Of a stretch of DNA of 64,000 nucleotides, positions 1 to 12,562 are shown one piece after another. The position numbers were made by a program, and so were the translations under genes. The notes beneath the pieces were generated by a model that did not search any database, was not told the DNA's origin, and was given only the letters and a program-made list of their open reading frames with translations. Where the stretch lies: NCBI GenBank assembly GCA_030144725.1, contig JASKMD010000012.1, positions 725,291 to 789,290 on the forward strand, given 5' to 3'. Source of the DNA: Haematococcus lacustris (Eukaryota; Chlorophyta; Chlorophyceae; Chlamydomonadales; Haematococcaceae). Positions within the stretch are counted from its first letter, which is position 1, and each line of letters starts with the position of its first letter.

Positions 1-399
1 GCGTACAGGGCAAATAGGGAAATGTGGGCAAACAGGGCAAGTGGGGCTCCTAAGCCAGGATTGCTGAAGAGCGCTAGGAACAGCTGATGACAATTCAACA
101 CACCTGCTTGCCATCACCTGGTTCTGCTCGCTACTGGCCCCAGCTCGGCCTCCTCCCCCGTGTCTGACTTGAAGGGATGCAGCTGCCCGCAAAGACGGTG
201 GCCCAGCTGCAGCCTCATGGCTGGCCTGCCGGTGGTGGGAGCAGCTCCTGCCTTGATGCATGCCTGCTGTGCCAAAGTAGTCTGCTTCTTCTTCTCGTTC
301 TTTTTCTGGTCTGACCTGATAGCCCGTGTGCGGCCCTCCAGCTCAAGTGCCCACCCTGGTGTTGCTTGGTTGCCCACCCTGCCGTCCTTCCCTTTGCAG

Positions 400-3093
<2,694 letters not shown>

Positions 3094-4560
3094 GGAGGGT
3101 GGTATGCTGCAGGCCTGGCCAGGTGCGATTTGTACAGGCAATGAGTCATGCAGCTTGACCTCATGACACTGCCACTGACACCCAGCATCATCATCATGAG
3201 AGCAGCAGCAATGCAGCTATGGAATTATCAGTGTCAATACCTGTTCCGGGATTAGTCAGGGCAGCCTTGCAACCCTGTCTCATTCTGCCATTGACACAGC
3301 AACAGTGGCAGTCTCGGCCGTGAGGGTGTGCCATGGTGTAATGTACCAGGGAACATGCAAGAAAGCCCATGCGAGAACATGGAGGCCTGGTGGGATCCTT
3401 GATCAACTGCCTGTGAGTGCTGCCTCCACCACACACGTCTCAGTCTGACATTGAAACCTCGCTGCAGGTTTGAGAGCTGCAAGATTCCCTTGGTGGGCTT
3501 TGGGCTATGGGAGCACCTCCACCACCAGGGTTGAGGGAGCACCTCCACCACCAGGGTTGAGGGTACCAGGGTTGAGGGTGTGACCCACAGCGGTGGGTGG
3601 AGTGGAGCTGTGCCTGATTATCAAAGCGTCGAGGCGTATAGTATTGAGTGCCATCACGCCACCAGTTGAGTGGTCAGGGTAAGGGGTGGCATTTGTTGCA
3701 ACCGTGGTGTTCTTGTAAATAGCCGTGGGCATTGTTGTAAAGAACTCGCAGTCCGCCCATGTCGTGTCAGGCACCCATGTGTGACCACACTTCATCAACG
3801 CACCAGAAAGGGTCAAAGCCCGCTGCTGCTCACTTACTAGCAGCGTAGAGCCTAAGTAGCAGCCCTGCCTGATACTTTACTGTTTGCCACCATGTTGTTT
3901 CCGAACAACCCAGCACTGCTCCACACCTTCCAAAAGGAGCGCTCCAGCGCATGCCCCTAAAAGCCGTATAGGCCAACTTGCTCTCGCGCCCGCTTGGGGC
4001 CCACTTCAAGCATGTGAACCATACCACATCCCCGGTGACCTGCAGCTGTGGCTGCCGCGTGGGACTGTGCCCCTGTGGCCAATGACCCAATGGTGTTGAA
4101 GCTGTAGCTGAGTGAGGTTACCCACAGGCATACCCACAGCGCTGCTCAGCTGCTACCACCCAAGGCAGTGCTGTGGTCATGCATCACCACAGCATCAGCA
4201 ACACGTAGCCATGTTCAAGGCTGAGCGGTCAGTGCCTGCTGCCAGCTACTGCCCACAGCCTCAGTGTGTGCTGCCGTGGCTAGCATGCGGATGTACAACT
4301 GCTCACAGTCCAGCTGTTGGCCATCCAGGTTAGCGTGTGGCAGTTCAGGTAACACACTAATGTCTCACAACACTGTGTTGCAATGTCTCTATAGATATCA
4401 GCCACAGTGGGCAAGGAGGTAGCCTGTAAAGTTTGCATGGACATCACTTCCACCCCACTCCGGTTGCCGGCGACCTGATGCACCCCCCAGCACTGCCACT
4501 CCGTTTCGATGGTGTTGCTCAGTCCCTGTGATGTCCCCAGATAGGAACCGCAAACGCCCC
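3094..4560. other. Intergenic, no recognisable gene
   Basis: I see no coding exon or RNA gene in this 1.5-kb stretch. A 21-bp direct repeat rich in CACC lies near 3517-3560. The segment near 4105-4130 resembles part of the dispersed repeat described at 5790. Any upstream exons of the TnpB/Fanzor-like fragment at 4871 would have to lie here, but none is recognised. Confidence 0.5.
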
Positions 4561-4865
4561 TGACCTGACCTGACCTGACCTGACCTGACCTGACCTGACC
4601 TGACCTGACCTGACCTGACCTGACCTGACCTGACCTGACCTGACCTGACCTGACCTGACCTGACCTGACCTGACCTGACCTGACCTGACCTGACCTGACC
4701 TGACCTGACCTGACCTGACCTGACCTGACCTGACCTGACCTGACCTGACCTGACCTGACCTGACCTGACCTGACCTGACCTGACCTGACCTGACCTGACC
4801 TGACCTGACCTGACCTGACCTGACCTGACCTGACCTGACCTGACCTGACCTGACCTGACCTGACC
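4561..4865. repeat. Perfect TGACC pentanucleotide array (61 units)
   Basis: The 305 bp are 61 uninterrupted copies of TGACC, ending directly at a CTGCAG 3' splice-site-like sequence. The array reads as repeated SGQVR on the minus strand, which explains the long minus ORFs there; these are not genes. Confidence 0.97.
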
Positions 4866-4870
4866 TGCAG

Positions 4871-5631
4871 GTGGTGGAGGGCATGAAGTGGGTGTTCAGG
4901 CAGCACTACCACCAGGAGAGGGGGGTGGCGGTGTTCCTGGGAGCGGGCAACTTCAGCCAGGGTGGGTGGAAGGCGGGGGCGGTGCGGGAGGGGTTTCGCA
5001 AGGTGGTGGAGCAGCCAAGCAGGCCCAGCACGTTTGACAGGCCTGACGGGCTGGTGATCATGGATGACTTCCGTACCAGCCGTGTCAGCTCGTCCGTGCA
5101 TGCCCGCCAGCCTTGTGAGCTGCACCTGCCAAATGACCGGCCTAGGCCCGCAGACTGGGTACCCCCAGCAGGCCAGGTCGACCAGCGGCTGGTGCGCCCA
5201 GCCTGGAGCCTGCGGCATGCTAAGGATGTGCGGGGCCTGAAATGGTGCCATCAGGTGCTGCCCAACCCCCCTCCCCCAGTCAAGCAGCCCCCTGCCCAGG
5301 ACCCCCCTGCCCGGCCCTCCTTGCCCAGGAGCCACCTGCCCCTGCCCAGTCCCCACCTGGCCCAGTCCCACGACCCCAGGCCCCCCCATGGGGCAGGCGG
5401 CTGGACCGGGACACCAATGGGTGCCTCAACTTCCAGCGCATTGGGGAGAGCATGCAGCCCCCCCTGGAGCTGTGCAGCTGGAAGGACAGGGAGGCTCTGC
5501 CCCCCGTTGGCAAGGAGTACCAGCAGCGCTACATGCGGGTCATTGACCGGCTGCCCAAGGTCAGGCAGAGGTTGCACCGGGCTGCAGAGTACCAGCGGGG
5601 CATTGATGGTCGGGCCCGCAACAATGCATAG
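4871..5631 (+). pseudogene. TnpB/Fanzor-like RuvC nuclease, C-terminal half, frameshifted
   Basis: The reading frame opens after a CTGCAG acceptor at 4870. The first frame carries FLGAGNFSQGGW, then VIMDDFRTSRVSSSV, matching the TnpB/Fanzor block where the RuvC-II acidic residue precedes a T-S and the first zinc-ribbon cysteines. Here the usual Glu is Asp and the CxxC is Ser-rich. It continues to VRGLKWC. The RuvC-III block, LDRDTNGCLNFQRIGE, and the tail LELCSWKDREALP are in a different frame, so one shift has occurred between about 5245 and 5400, probably in the C-runs near 5263-5275. The tail (to TAG 5631) is diverged from the copies at 9.9 and 16.7 kb and lacks their 3' UTR. It is an old, probably inactive copy; upstream exons are not seen. 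Confidence 0.7.
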
Positions 5632-6379
5632 GGCTTAGTAGTTTGAGCATGCTGTCAGCCTTCCATAGGAATTAAGCATCTAGCCTTACTAACCTTAGCA
5701 TGCTTTTAGCCTTACAAAAGCATTAAGCTGTTGGTATTGGTGAGATGCCCAGTGGTCGTGGGGTTTGCCCACGAATGTGCCACTGGTGTGGGGTTTGTAT
5801 TCATCAAGGGTGCGACCAAGGACGCTTCGACTTGATCGGAGTACCTGAGTGAGATTACCCACAGTCAAACATGTTGTTCCTTGTTGACTGATGTTTGTTT
5901 GTGCTGTCTCTATAGATAAGGATCACTCTTCAACCTATCAATGACCAACAAATCTTAACGGTAAAGGGCTTGCAATGTGTCGAGGACGTGCTGACAATGT
6001 GTCAACAGCCCATGCGTATCACATTATCGCCATGATGGCGTCCCCAACAAGCTATGCCATCAGTGCAATCATACTATTAGGCCTGTTGGCTGTGTGACAA
6101 AAGGCATGCAAAAGTACAATGTGACAAAAGAAGAGGACTGTCTACAGCAGTATGCGCCAAGATATGTAAGTGCCAAGATGGGTCAGTCAGCTTGCTGGGG
6201 CCTGCTATCGCTCACTCTGGCTGCATGCACGTGTGTGTTTGGCACCATGGCTTGCCTTGTGTGCATGGGCGAGATGGCGGCGATCTAGGCAACATGGAAT
6301 AATGGCTATGGGTCCACGGGCAGCACATAGCTTAACAAGAGCGGCCAGGACCTTGTGACTTGTGCACCATGCAGGTCAT
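5632..6379. other. Intergenic with one dispersed repeat
   Basis: Contains the repeat copy at 5790-5930. The rest (5931-6379) shows no convincing exon; short ORFs at 6094-6358 have no family motif. Confidence 0.5.
5790..5930 (+). repeat. Dispersed repeat family A, copy 1
   Basis: Shares about 110 bp with 19085-19195 (same orientation) and 33925-34055 (inverted). The shared core includes GGGTGCGACC, GGACGCTTC, TGAGTGAGATTACC and TGTTGTTCCTTGTTGA. No ORF and no clear flanking duplication is visible. Confidence 0.8.
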
Positions 6380-7303
6380 TCAAACATTTGTCGGCCCGGA
6401 CCTGGCTGGCCCTGACTGGCCCTGTGCTGGCTGGACATGGTCGGATGCGGCTTCACTTCCACTCAATGAGGCTGGTCGGGCTCCTCCACAGGCTGCCCGG
6501 CTGGCAGGCTGCCGCCCCTCGCTGCTCCTCCCCCCTGGGGGAGTCGCCTGCCCCTCCGTTCTGGTCGCACCCTTCGCCAGCCACCCAACCGCCTCAGCCC
6601 GCTGCTGCTGGTCTGACGAATCAGGACTACCCAGCCCAGGGCCCCGATGGGAAGACAGCACGGCAGTGGAGGAGGAGCCAGTCACGCTGCTGCTGTCGCG
6701 CCGGCTGCCGTGGCCTGAGGCGCGAGGCCAGGGGCCTACCAGGGGGTGGCTGACATGGCGTCCACTGGTTGAGGTGTGGGCGGCCATCTGCGCAGGGTGG
6801 TCCCCCTGGCCCTGACCAGCAGGGGCTGGTGCCTGGGGTGCCCGCCTCTCCCAGGCCTTTTCGTCTTGCTGGTGAGCTGCCTGCTTTCTGCCCTCCCTTC
6901 CCCCCGCGCCCACCCCTGGCGTGGGCAGTGGTGCGCTGTGATGACGAGCACTCCGGCGTTCTGCTTGAGTGACAGCTGGGGTGTTGACCTCCACCCATGG
7001 GCGGGTGCCCTGGATGGAGGGTGGTGCTGGCCAGGGGTTCTGTGCCGCCCAAGAGCCTGAGGTTGCAGAACCTCCAAAGTCGCAGCTGGCCTCCGAGGTG
7101 CGGTGCTGCTGCACGCCAGCTTTGGGCAGCTTGGCACCCAGATGCTCCCAGCTGATGCTAGAGGAGGGGGAGAGGGAGGGCAGGGAGCCGGAGGAAGGCC
7201 GCCATAGGTGGCGCAACCGCCAGGCGCAAGGCACGGCGAGTGCCAGGATGACGAGCAGAGCCACTGCAGTGGAGCGAGGTGTCACATGGGTGGCATGGCA
7301 CAT
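6380..7303 (-). CDS. Hypothetical protein with N-terminal membrane anchor
   Basis: A 307-codon minus-strand frame begins with a short basic stretch. A hydrophobic segment (about residues 13-27, VALLVILALAVPCAW) follows, then Arg-rich residues and about 270 residues of Ser/Ala/Gly/Pro-rich low-complexity sequence. That would suit a signal-anchored or secreted disordered protein. The sequence is very GC-rich, where long open frames arise by chance, and overlapping plus-strand frames are open too. I recognise no domain. The call rests on the hydrophobic start alone. Confidence 0.25.
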   Translation of the reverse strand: MCHATHVTPRSTAVALLVILALAVPCAWRLRHLWRPSSGSLPSLSPSSSISWEHLGAKLPKAGVQQHRTSEASCDFGGSATSGSWAAQNPWPAPPSIQGTRPWVEVNTPAVTQAERRSARHHSAPLPTPGVGAGGREGRKQAAHQQDEKAWERRAPQAPAPAGQGQGDHPAQMAAHTSTSGRHVSHPLVGPWPRASGHGSRRDSSSVTGSSSTAVLSSHRGPGLGSPDSSDQQQRAEAVGWLAKGATRTEGQATPPGGRSSEGRQPASRAACGGARPASLSGSEAASDHVQPAQGQSGPARSGPTNV

Positions 7304-9380
7304 CGGAGGAGTAATGCTGCGGACTAAGACAGAATCACTGTTACTAATATCACTATCATCATCACGGTTGTTACATTATCATCATGATTGAAGGATTGTG
7401 CTGTTTGACTAAACCAGGCGGTGTGGCCTGGCTACTGTGGGCGGCTAGTGTCAGGAGATAAAATCCTAGCTTCATCGTTACCCCTCCTCCTATTGTACTG
7501 TGCATAAATCCGCCATCAATGCTACGAAGCATTGAGTGGCATGGCGCATAGGGTCACAACGCCCACAGCAATCTGTTGGCTGCGAGCAGCCATGACGCAA
7601 TCATGCCATTCAAGGGAAGGAAGGCAGCCTTGAGCCAGGGGCGCACACTGCTACTTAAAAAGCCTTGTGGCCTCAGGGTCAGGCAACTGCTTGGGGCTAA
7701 CTCCGAGTGACTTGGCCCTCAGCAGGCAAGGCTACTCAGGGGTACTCAGTTGCGGACCCACCTGGGAAGAAGATGACGAACAGTATCATGTTCTGGGACA
7801 TGACAGGGTTGGGGCCGAGCTGCAGGGCTCCACCGGGTGGGCCAAGCCATCTGGGGTCTGCAGGCGGTGGCAGGTTCAGGTTCAGGGTCAGAGTCAGGAC
7901 CAGGGTCAAGACCAGGGTCAGGGTCAAAATCAGGGTCAGAGTCAGGAACATCATGTACGGTCAGGAACATCGAGATGGATAGCCACAGGTAGGCAGGAGA
8001 CAGGGTGGTATGGTGGTGGTGTTGAGCATTGTGTGCACAGCGAAGTGTCACAATGGCCACATCAAGCACACACTCAATGAACACACGATGCGGCCATCAG
8101 CAGGTCGTCAGCTACGGGCTGCTTGAGCATCATGCACTATGCGGCAATGCATCAGGCATTATTGCGCCCACTCCATGCGGGACAGGGCCCCAGCTACAGC
8201 TACTGCTGGGCCTTGTGGCCATAGGGCCAGGCACCTGCTTTGAGAACTGAACCTACACCCAAGTGAGCGATCATGAGGATGGGAGGAGTTGGGGATGGTA
8301 GGGATGGGTTGGGAGGGGGCAAGAGGTCGATGGTGCCAAACATGGAGGCAGGACTGGGAGGTGGTGGGGCTGCTGGAAATAATAGGAAGAGCCTGGCTAG
8401 GCCTAGTCATGTGACAGAACTGCGGGCCATACATATTGCTGAGTCTGCAGCAACGCCATGTTTGGAGAATGCCATGTATTGATGATGGACGATGAATGTG
8501 TGCCATACAATTGGTGAAGCGCATACAGGAGATCCCAGCTTGGGTGAGAAGGGGCTCCCCAATGAGGTGCAGGGATCCTGCTACAAGGTCTTGAAGAGGA
8601 AACTACAGGCAGCTGTGTGACCGGCCACCCTAACCCAAGCCTAAGGTGCCAGTGTGCATTCTGGTTTCTGCAACACAAGATACTTGACTGTGAGAGACAT
8701 TAGCGATAGCTGTTTGGACATCATTTTGCATTGTTGTTGCACCCAGCTAGATTGTGACAAGGATCCCGAGACCCTTGGCCTCAGGGCCGGGCACCTGCTC
8801 TGAGCTAAACCCAGAACCTCAGAATGAAGCTGTCATGCGGTGCAAAGAATCAGCCAATCGCACAGCTTGCGATTACAGGCATGGACAGAAAACTCTGAAG
8901 GGGGAGGGGGGATGGATGTGGCTTCCATCAGTTGTGTGGAGTGTCATTGCGGTCATTTGGCAGCATAGCTGCTTGTGGTGGTGATAATGTGCTGCACATG
9001 CCAGGTTCAGTGCATGATTTGCTTCACCTTGGCCAACCTACCGATATCCCCCACACTGCCCAGCAAGCCGCACCACACATCACAAAGGCTCGTGGGGCAA
9101 GCAGAGCGCTCTAGCTGGTCCGCTTGGCAGGAAGTACCAGACCACATGGCAGCAGCGCTGGCAGCAGCCCCCGGCAGCGTGCAGGCGGGCGGGCTCTGCA
9201 GCGCTGGCTGCAGGAATGTGGCCCAGTCCTCCTCACAAAGGCCAGTCACTGTGGCAAGGAAACAGGCAGGCAGGTAAGCAGGCTGGGCCAGGCAGATGTG
9301 GTCAGCTTTCGTCAGGGAGGCAAGGAGGGGAAGATCAGCTGTGAAATGCTAGCTTGCCAAACTTGGGCACTGTTAAGTGT
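7304..9380. other. Intergenic, low-complexity patches only
   Basis: A TCATCA-type patch lies at 7340-7388. An imperfect CAGGGT hexamer array lies at 7868-7950. One open stretch near 9115-9275, ending at a GTAAGC donor-like site, could be an isolated exon, but nothing recognisable adjoins it. Confidence 0.45.
7868..7950. repeat. Imperfect CAGGGT/CAGGAC hexamer array
   Basis: About 13 hexamer units with point differences (CAGGTT, CAGGGT, CAGAGT, CAGGAC). Frames through it give QGQ/RVR/LTL repeats that are not genes. Confidence 0.85.
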
Positions 9381-9424
9381 AGAATGGAGGAGCTCAAATG
9401 GAGGCCCTAGTGAGGGATTAGGGG
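9381..9424 (+). mobile_element. 44-bp 3'-end remnant of the dispersed RuvC element
   Basis: Contains AGCTCAAATGGAGGCCCTAG and TGAGGGATTAGGGG, the common 3' end of the family with one changed patch. The flanks CTGTTAAGTGT (9370-9380) and CTGTCAAGTGT (9426-9436) match 10 of 11, a decayed target-site duplication. Confidence 0.65.
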
Positions 9425-9616
9425 GCTGTCAAGTGTTGAGTCATGCTACCTGGTTGGGTCATGCTACCTGGCATGGGCCACTGTGGCAGGAATGGGGTGT
9501 TCTGCAGGCATGTGGCTGCTAACTTTGGTATTGCACTAAGGAAAGCAATGCTCGTGCATGGCTTTGTGTCTGGGCTGAGTAGGAGCATTCAGTGACAGGG
9601 CCAGCTGGTAGCTGAC

Positions 9617-10272
9617 AAGCTGGCCCAGTGCAAGCTGGCCAAGGGCCCCACTTCCAGCACCTGGCAGCAGCCAGCTCAGCCGGCACCTCCCTGGCCAGCA
9701 GCGTGACCAGCCAGTGCGGGGCCTGATGTGGTGCCCATTAGTGGCCCCACGCAAGCCCCCACAGGCCCCACGTAGCAGCCAGGAGGCCACACCGGCTGCA
9801 GCATCAGAGCCAGGGCCAAGCACTCCCCCGCCAGCCAAGCTCAGCAAGCGCATTGGGGAGAGCAGGTGGCGTCCACTGGAGCTGTGCTGGTGGTCTGACC
9901 AGGGAGCTCTGCCAGCCAAGGGCAAGGAGTACCCTGGCCTGGGCTACAAGCGGCTTCGAGACAAGCCACCCTTGGCCCAGAAGCAGCAGCATGCCGGGGC
10001 ACAGTGATGTGTGCCCCTCTTTGTTGAGCTGTCATCAGCTTACATTAGCGCATGTTTTGTCATGCCAACTCTACACAATAGCCCTCAGGGGTCAGGCAAT
10101 GATGTAGGTGGTAGGCACTCATGCACCATGTCCATGTGCACTGGGTATACTCCACACAGCCCAATAACACCATTTGAGTCGGGCGACTATTGCCCACTAG
10201 TATTCCCGCTAGTGGCTGCTAGTGGCCACTACTGGTCTGGCTTATATGGAGGCCCTAGTGAGGGACAAGGGG
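9617..10272 (+). mobile_element. Dispersed RuvC element, 5'-truncated copy
   Basis: It shares the C-terminal ORF, about 265 bp of 3' UTR and the ACAAGGGG end with the copy at 16363-17096. GCTGAC at 9611-9616 and 10273-10278 is a possible 6-bp TSD, which sets the left boundary. That boundary is less certain than in the other copies. Confidence 0.65.
9714..10007 (+). pseudogene. TnpB/Fanzor-like C-terminus lacking the RuvC-III motif
   Basis: The frame reads QPVRGLMWCPL, a Pro/Ala/Ser linker, RIGESRWRPLELCWW, then ALPAKGKEYPGLGYKRL to a TGA stop at 10005. Compared with 16382-16840, about 130 bp are missing between PPAK and RIGE. The missing part encodes the Lys-rich linker and the DRDCNAALN block. 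The deletion keeps the frame but removes the catalytic Asp expected in RuvC-III. There is no N-terminal half. It cannot encode a working nuclease by itself. Confidence 0.75.
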
Positions 10273-10780
10273 GCTGACTAGTAGCTACCTGGTTGCTGGG
10301 TGGCCGTGCCACATCGCCCTGGCAAGGACAGGAACTCCTGGGCCAGCAGCGGCAAGCACAGCTGTGAGCTGAATGCTCCCATGAGGTACGCCCAGGTCTT
10401 CAAGCAGCAGTTGGTGGGCAGCAGGGCATCGCAGGTGCGGGTCAACAGGGCGCCCTCAAACACCAAGCTCGAGCTCAAGGCCCTGGGGCAGAAGTAGCAC
10501 CGACACGCACACCAGTAGGTGTGTATTGTGTGGAGAGCAACAACGGCGGCGGTTAAGGAAGGGAGCACTTATGCCAGGCTCTCCTTACCTTACTTGTGAA
10601 AGCAGCTCAATTGACCTGAGGGCAGCTGCTACAGAAGAGATGCAGCCCCCTGGTGCAGGGCCTGCTGAGCCAGTTGCCCCAGTGCAAACCATCCGCTGCA
10701 CTGCCTCTACTAGAACCCAGCTGCTGGAGCTTGCGGGAATGTAGCAGGCACCTGCAGGGGTTGGCAGGCAGGTAACGGGA
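10273..10780. other. Intergenic, no clear gene
   Basis: A 65-codon plus-strand frame at 10300-10497 has ordinary composition but no start context, splice partner or recognised motif. Nothing else is seen. Confidence 0.4.
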
Positions 10781-11215
10781 TTAGCTGGGAGGTGGTGGGG
10801 AGTTGGCAGGATAAAACATTTGGCCCCTTGTCGTGCGGTGCATGACCAGCAGGGCCCCTGCACCTGTTGGGTTTTGAAAGCTGAGCTCCTGGCGCATAGC
10901 TTGTGTCAAGCTTCCAGTGCAGGCCGATGTTGCGCAAGCTGTCGTTAGGTTTGCTGCTGGGTTACGCCGTGGGGGGCTGTCCAGCACCTCGCTCGCTATG
11001 AACCCGGATATGGTGTCCAGGGTTGCAATCTCTGGGCTGAGGCAGCTCGAGTCCCCCGGCAGCGTGCAGTTCCCAAGCCACAGCGCAAAGACTGACAAAG
11101 GTCCCTGCTTACTGGTGCTATTGTTGTCTAATTGCGCGTCGACTACGTTGACTGCTTTTATCGCCATCGCCACCAACGCGCAGTACAACAGAATGACACT
11201 ACGGGACTCCATCAC
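10781..11215 (-). CDS. Possible secreted protein with signal peptide
   Basis: The frame starts with two Met codons at 11215 and has a signal-peptide-like N-terminus (MMESRSVILLYCALVAMAIK, then an A-Q junction near residue 28). Five Cys and two N-x-S/T sites (NNST, NLTT) follow in about 115 residues, which suits a small extracellular protein. The frame runs to 10781 and may splice onward; no stop-proximal domain is recognised. The first codons and upstream 130 bp are repeated in inverted orientation near 60.9 kb, so the gene start may have come with a mobile sequence. The function is unknown. Confidence 0.4.
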   Translation of the reverse strand: MMESRSVILLYCALVAMAIKAVNVVDAQLDNNSTSKQGPLSVFALWLGNCTLPGDSSCLSPEIATLDTISGFIASEVLDSPPRRNPAANLTTACATSACTGSLTQAMRQELSFQNPTGAGALLVMHRTTRGQMFYPANSPPPPS

Positions 11216-11335
11216 GGCCTAGGTATAGATGCACCAAACCGCTTAGAATCACGAACGGCCATCGCCATCAAGTGGTTACGGCTATTTTTTTAGACAAACA
11301 GGAAAAGACCAGGAAAACCAAGAAAACCAGGAAAT
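11205..11335 (-). repeat. Dispersed repeat, inverted partner at 60862-61012
   Basis: About 130 bp match the reverse complement of 60862-61012 with few differences. Shared parts include ATCACGGCCTAGGTATAGAT and an A/G-rich stretch of AGGAAAA/CCAAGAAAA units. The match runs into the first codons of the 10781-11215 frame. Confidence 0.85.
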
Positions 11336-11340
11336 AAAAG

Positions 11341-12562
11341 CGCGTGTCCCTGCTGGCTTCTATGTTGCATTGCAGGCAGTGTGGAGTTAGGGAGGCACAA
11401 GGTTAACATGTCAAACAAAAACAATACTGGTCAGAGTCTGCTGTGACACGCCTGATAAAATGTTCGCATGGGTCAGTTTGGGTCACACAGGCCACCTCAG
11501 GACATCGCGTTTGCACCGTCCCGCTCTATAGCTCAAGCCGTGTCTGTGTCGCTGGCCTCAAGTACGGCCGCGATGGTGGTGGGCGAACATGTTCCCTCGC
11601 GGATGAGCTTGTAATAGTGGTCTCTATCACTAGGCATCGCACAAATTGTTCCAGCGACGCGTTGCAAAATCACGTGACGGTCCAGTCGAGCGCAACAGGA
11701 GCCGGAGGTGCATCTATAGTCCTAGTTTGCCCAGGTACGTGGCGTAATACCAATAAACGCGACATGCCCCATGCCTTGACTGACCAGAATTCGGTGTTTC
11801 TCTGACTGGCGCCAGGCACTAGCCAGGGCTCCATCCGCGACCGTTGGCACACACATGTGTCCGTGGCAAACCCATCTACACAACAGGTAAGGTTGCTGCA
11901 ACATGCAAGTGAGGTGTGAGTGACAACATCACAACAAGCCCATGGCACGCCCAGCCATGCCACAGCCATGGCAACTAATAAAATGGTATGCCTCTTAGCT
12001 AGTGGCCTGTTTGCACCCATATGAAACTACAGCCCAAGTTTCATGTGGCGCTGACGATGCGTTCAGCACTAACATGGGTATGCAACCCCACAACCTCATG
12101 TCCTCTCACTACCACCATGTGCCATCCTATTCGGCTATCCTATTTGAAATTTTCTCAGGGCGTGTCACAGCTGACTCAGACTTACTTACTTGACTGTTTT
12201 CACTGTTTTACTGGCATAGACCTGCCGTGAGTCCTTCTTCGTATGTACTGCCTAACTGGAGTCGGACAAAGGCAGTTACATGGAGATGCCGAGTACACAC
12301 CGTAAGCCATGACGTCTTTCGTTTCTATTTATATACACATCCCGCATTGCTCCATAAGTTTTGATGCTTCCCGGTTTGGGAATTGTGGCTTGAGGCAGCT
12401 CGATTCTTTTGGTCAGTTTCCCATGAGGACCTTTTTGGCTTCCCCACACCCGGGCGCAATTCTCATACCCACCTCACAATCCAGCCTTGGTTTCAAGCTT
12501 TAACTACTGCTCCGTGGGTCTAGGTTATCCTAGGCACCAAAGTTACCGTCTAGCTGCCCGCG
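11341..12562. other. Intergenic, no recognisable gene
   Basis: Base composition is less GC-rich than the neighbours. ORFs at 11443-11805 and 11670-12020 overlap on opposite strands and show no motif. No repeat family was recognised. Confidence 0.45.

Noticed and set aside
4561..4865. Possible CRISPR-like or centromeric array
   Set aside because: A uniform 5-bp unit without spacers is a microsatellite.
4280..5389. 369-codon minus ORF with SGQVR repeats
   Set aside because: It is the TGACC array plus the antisense of the nuclease fragment.
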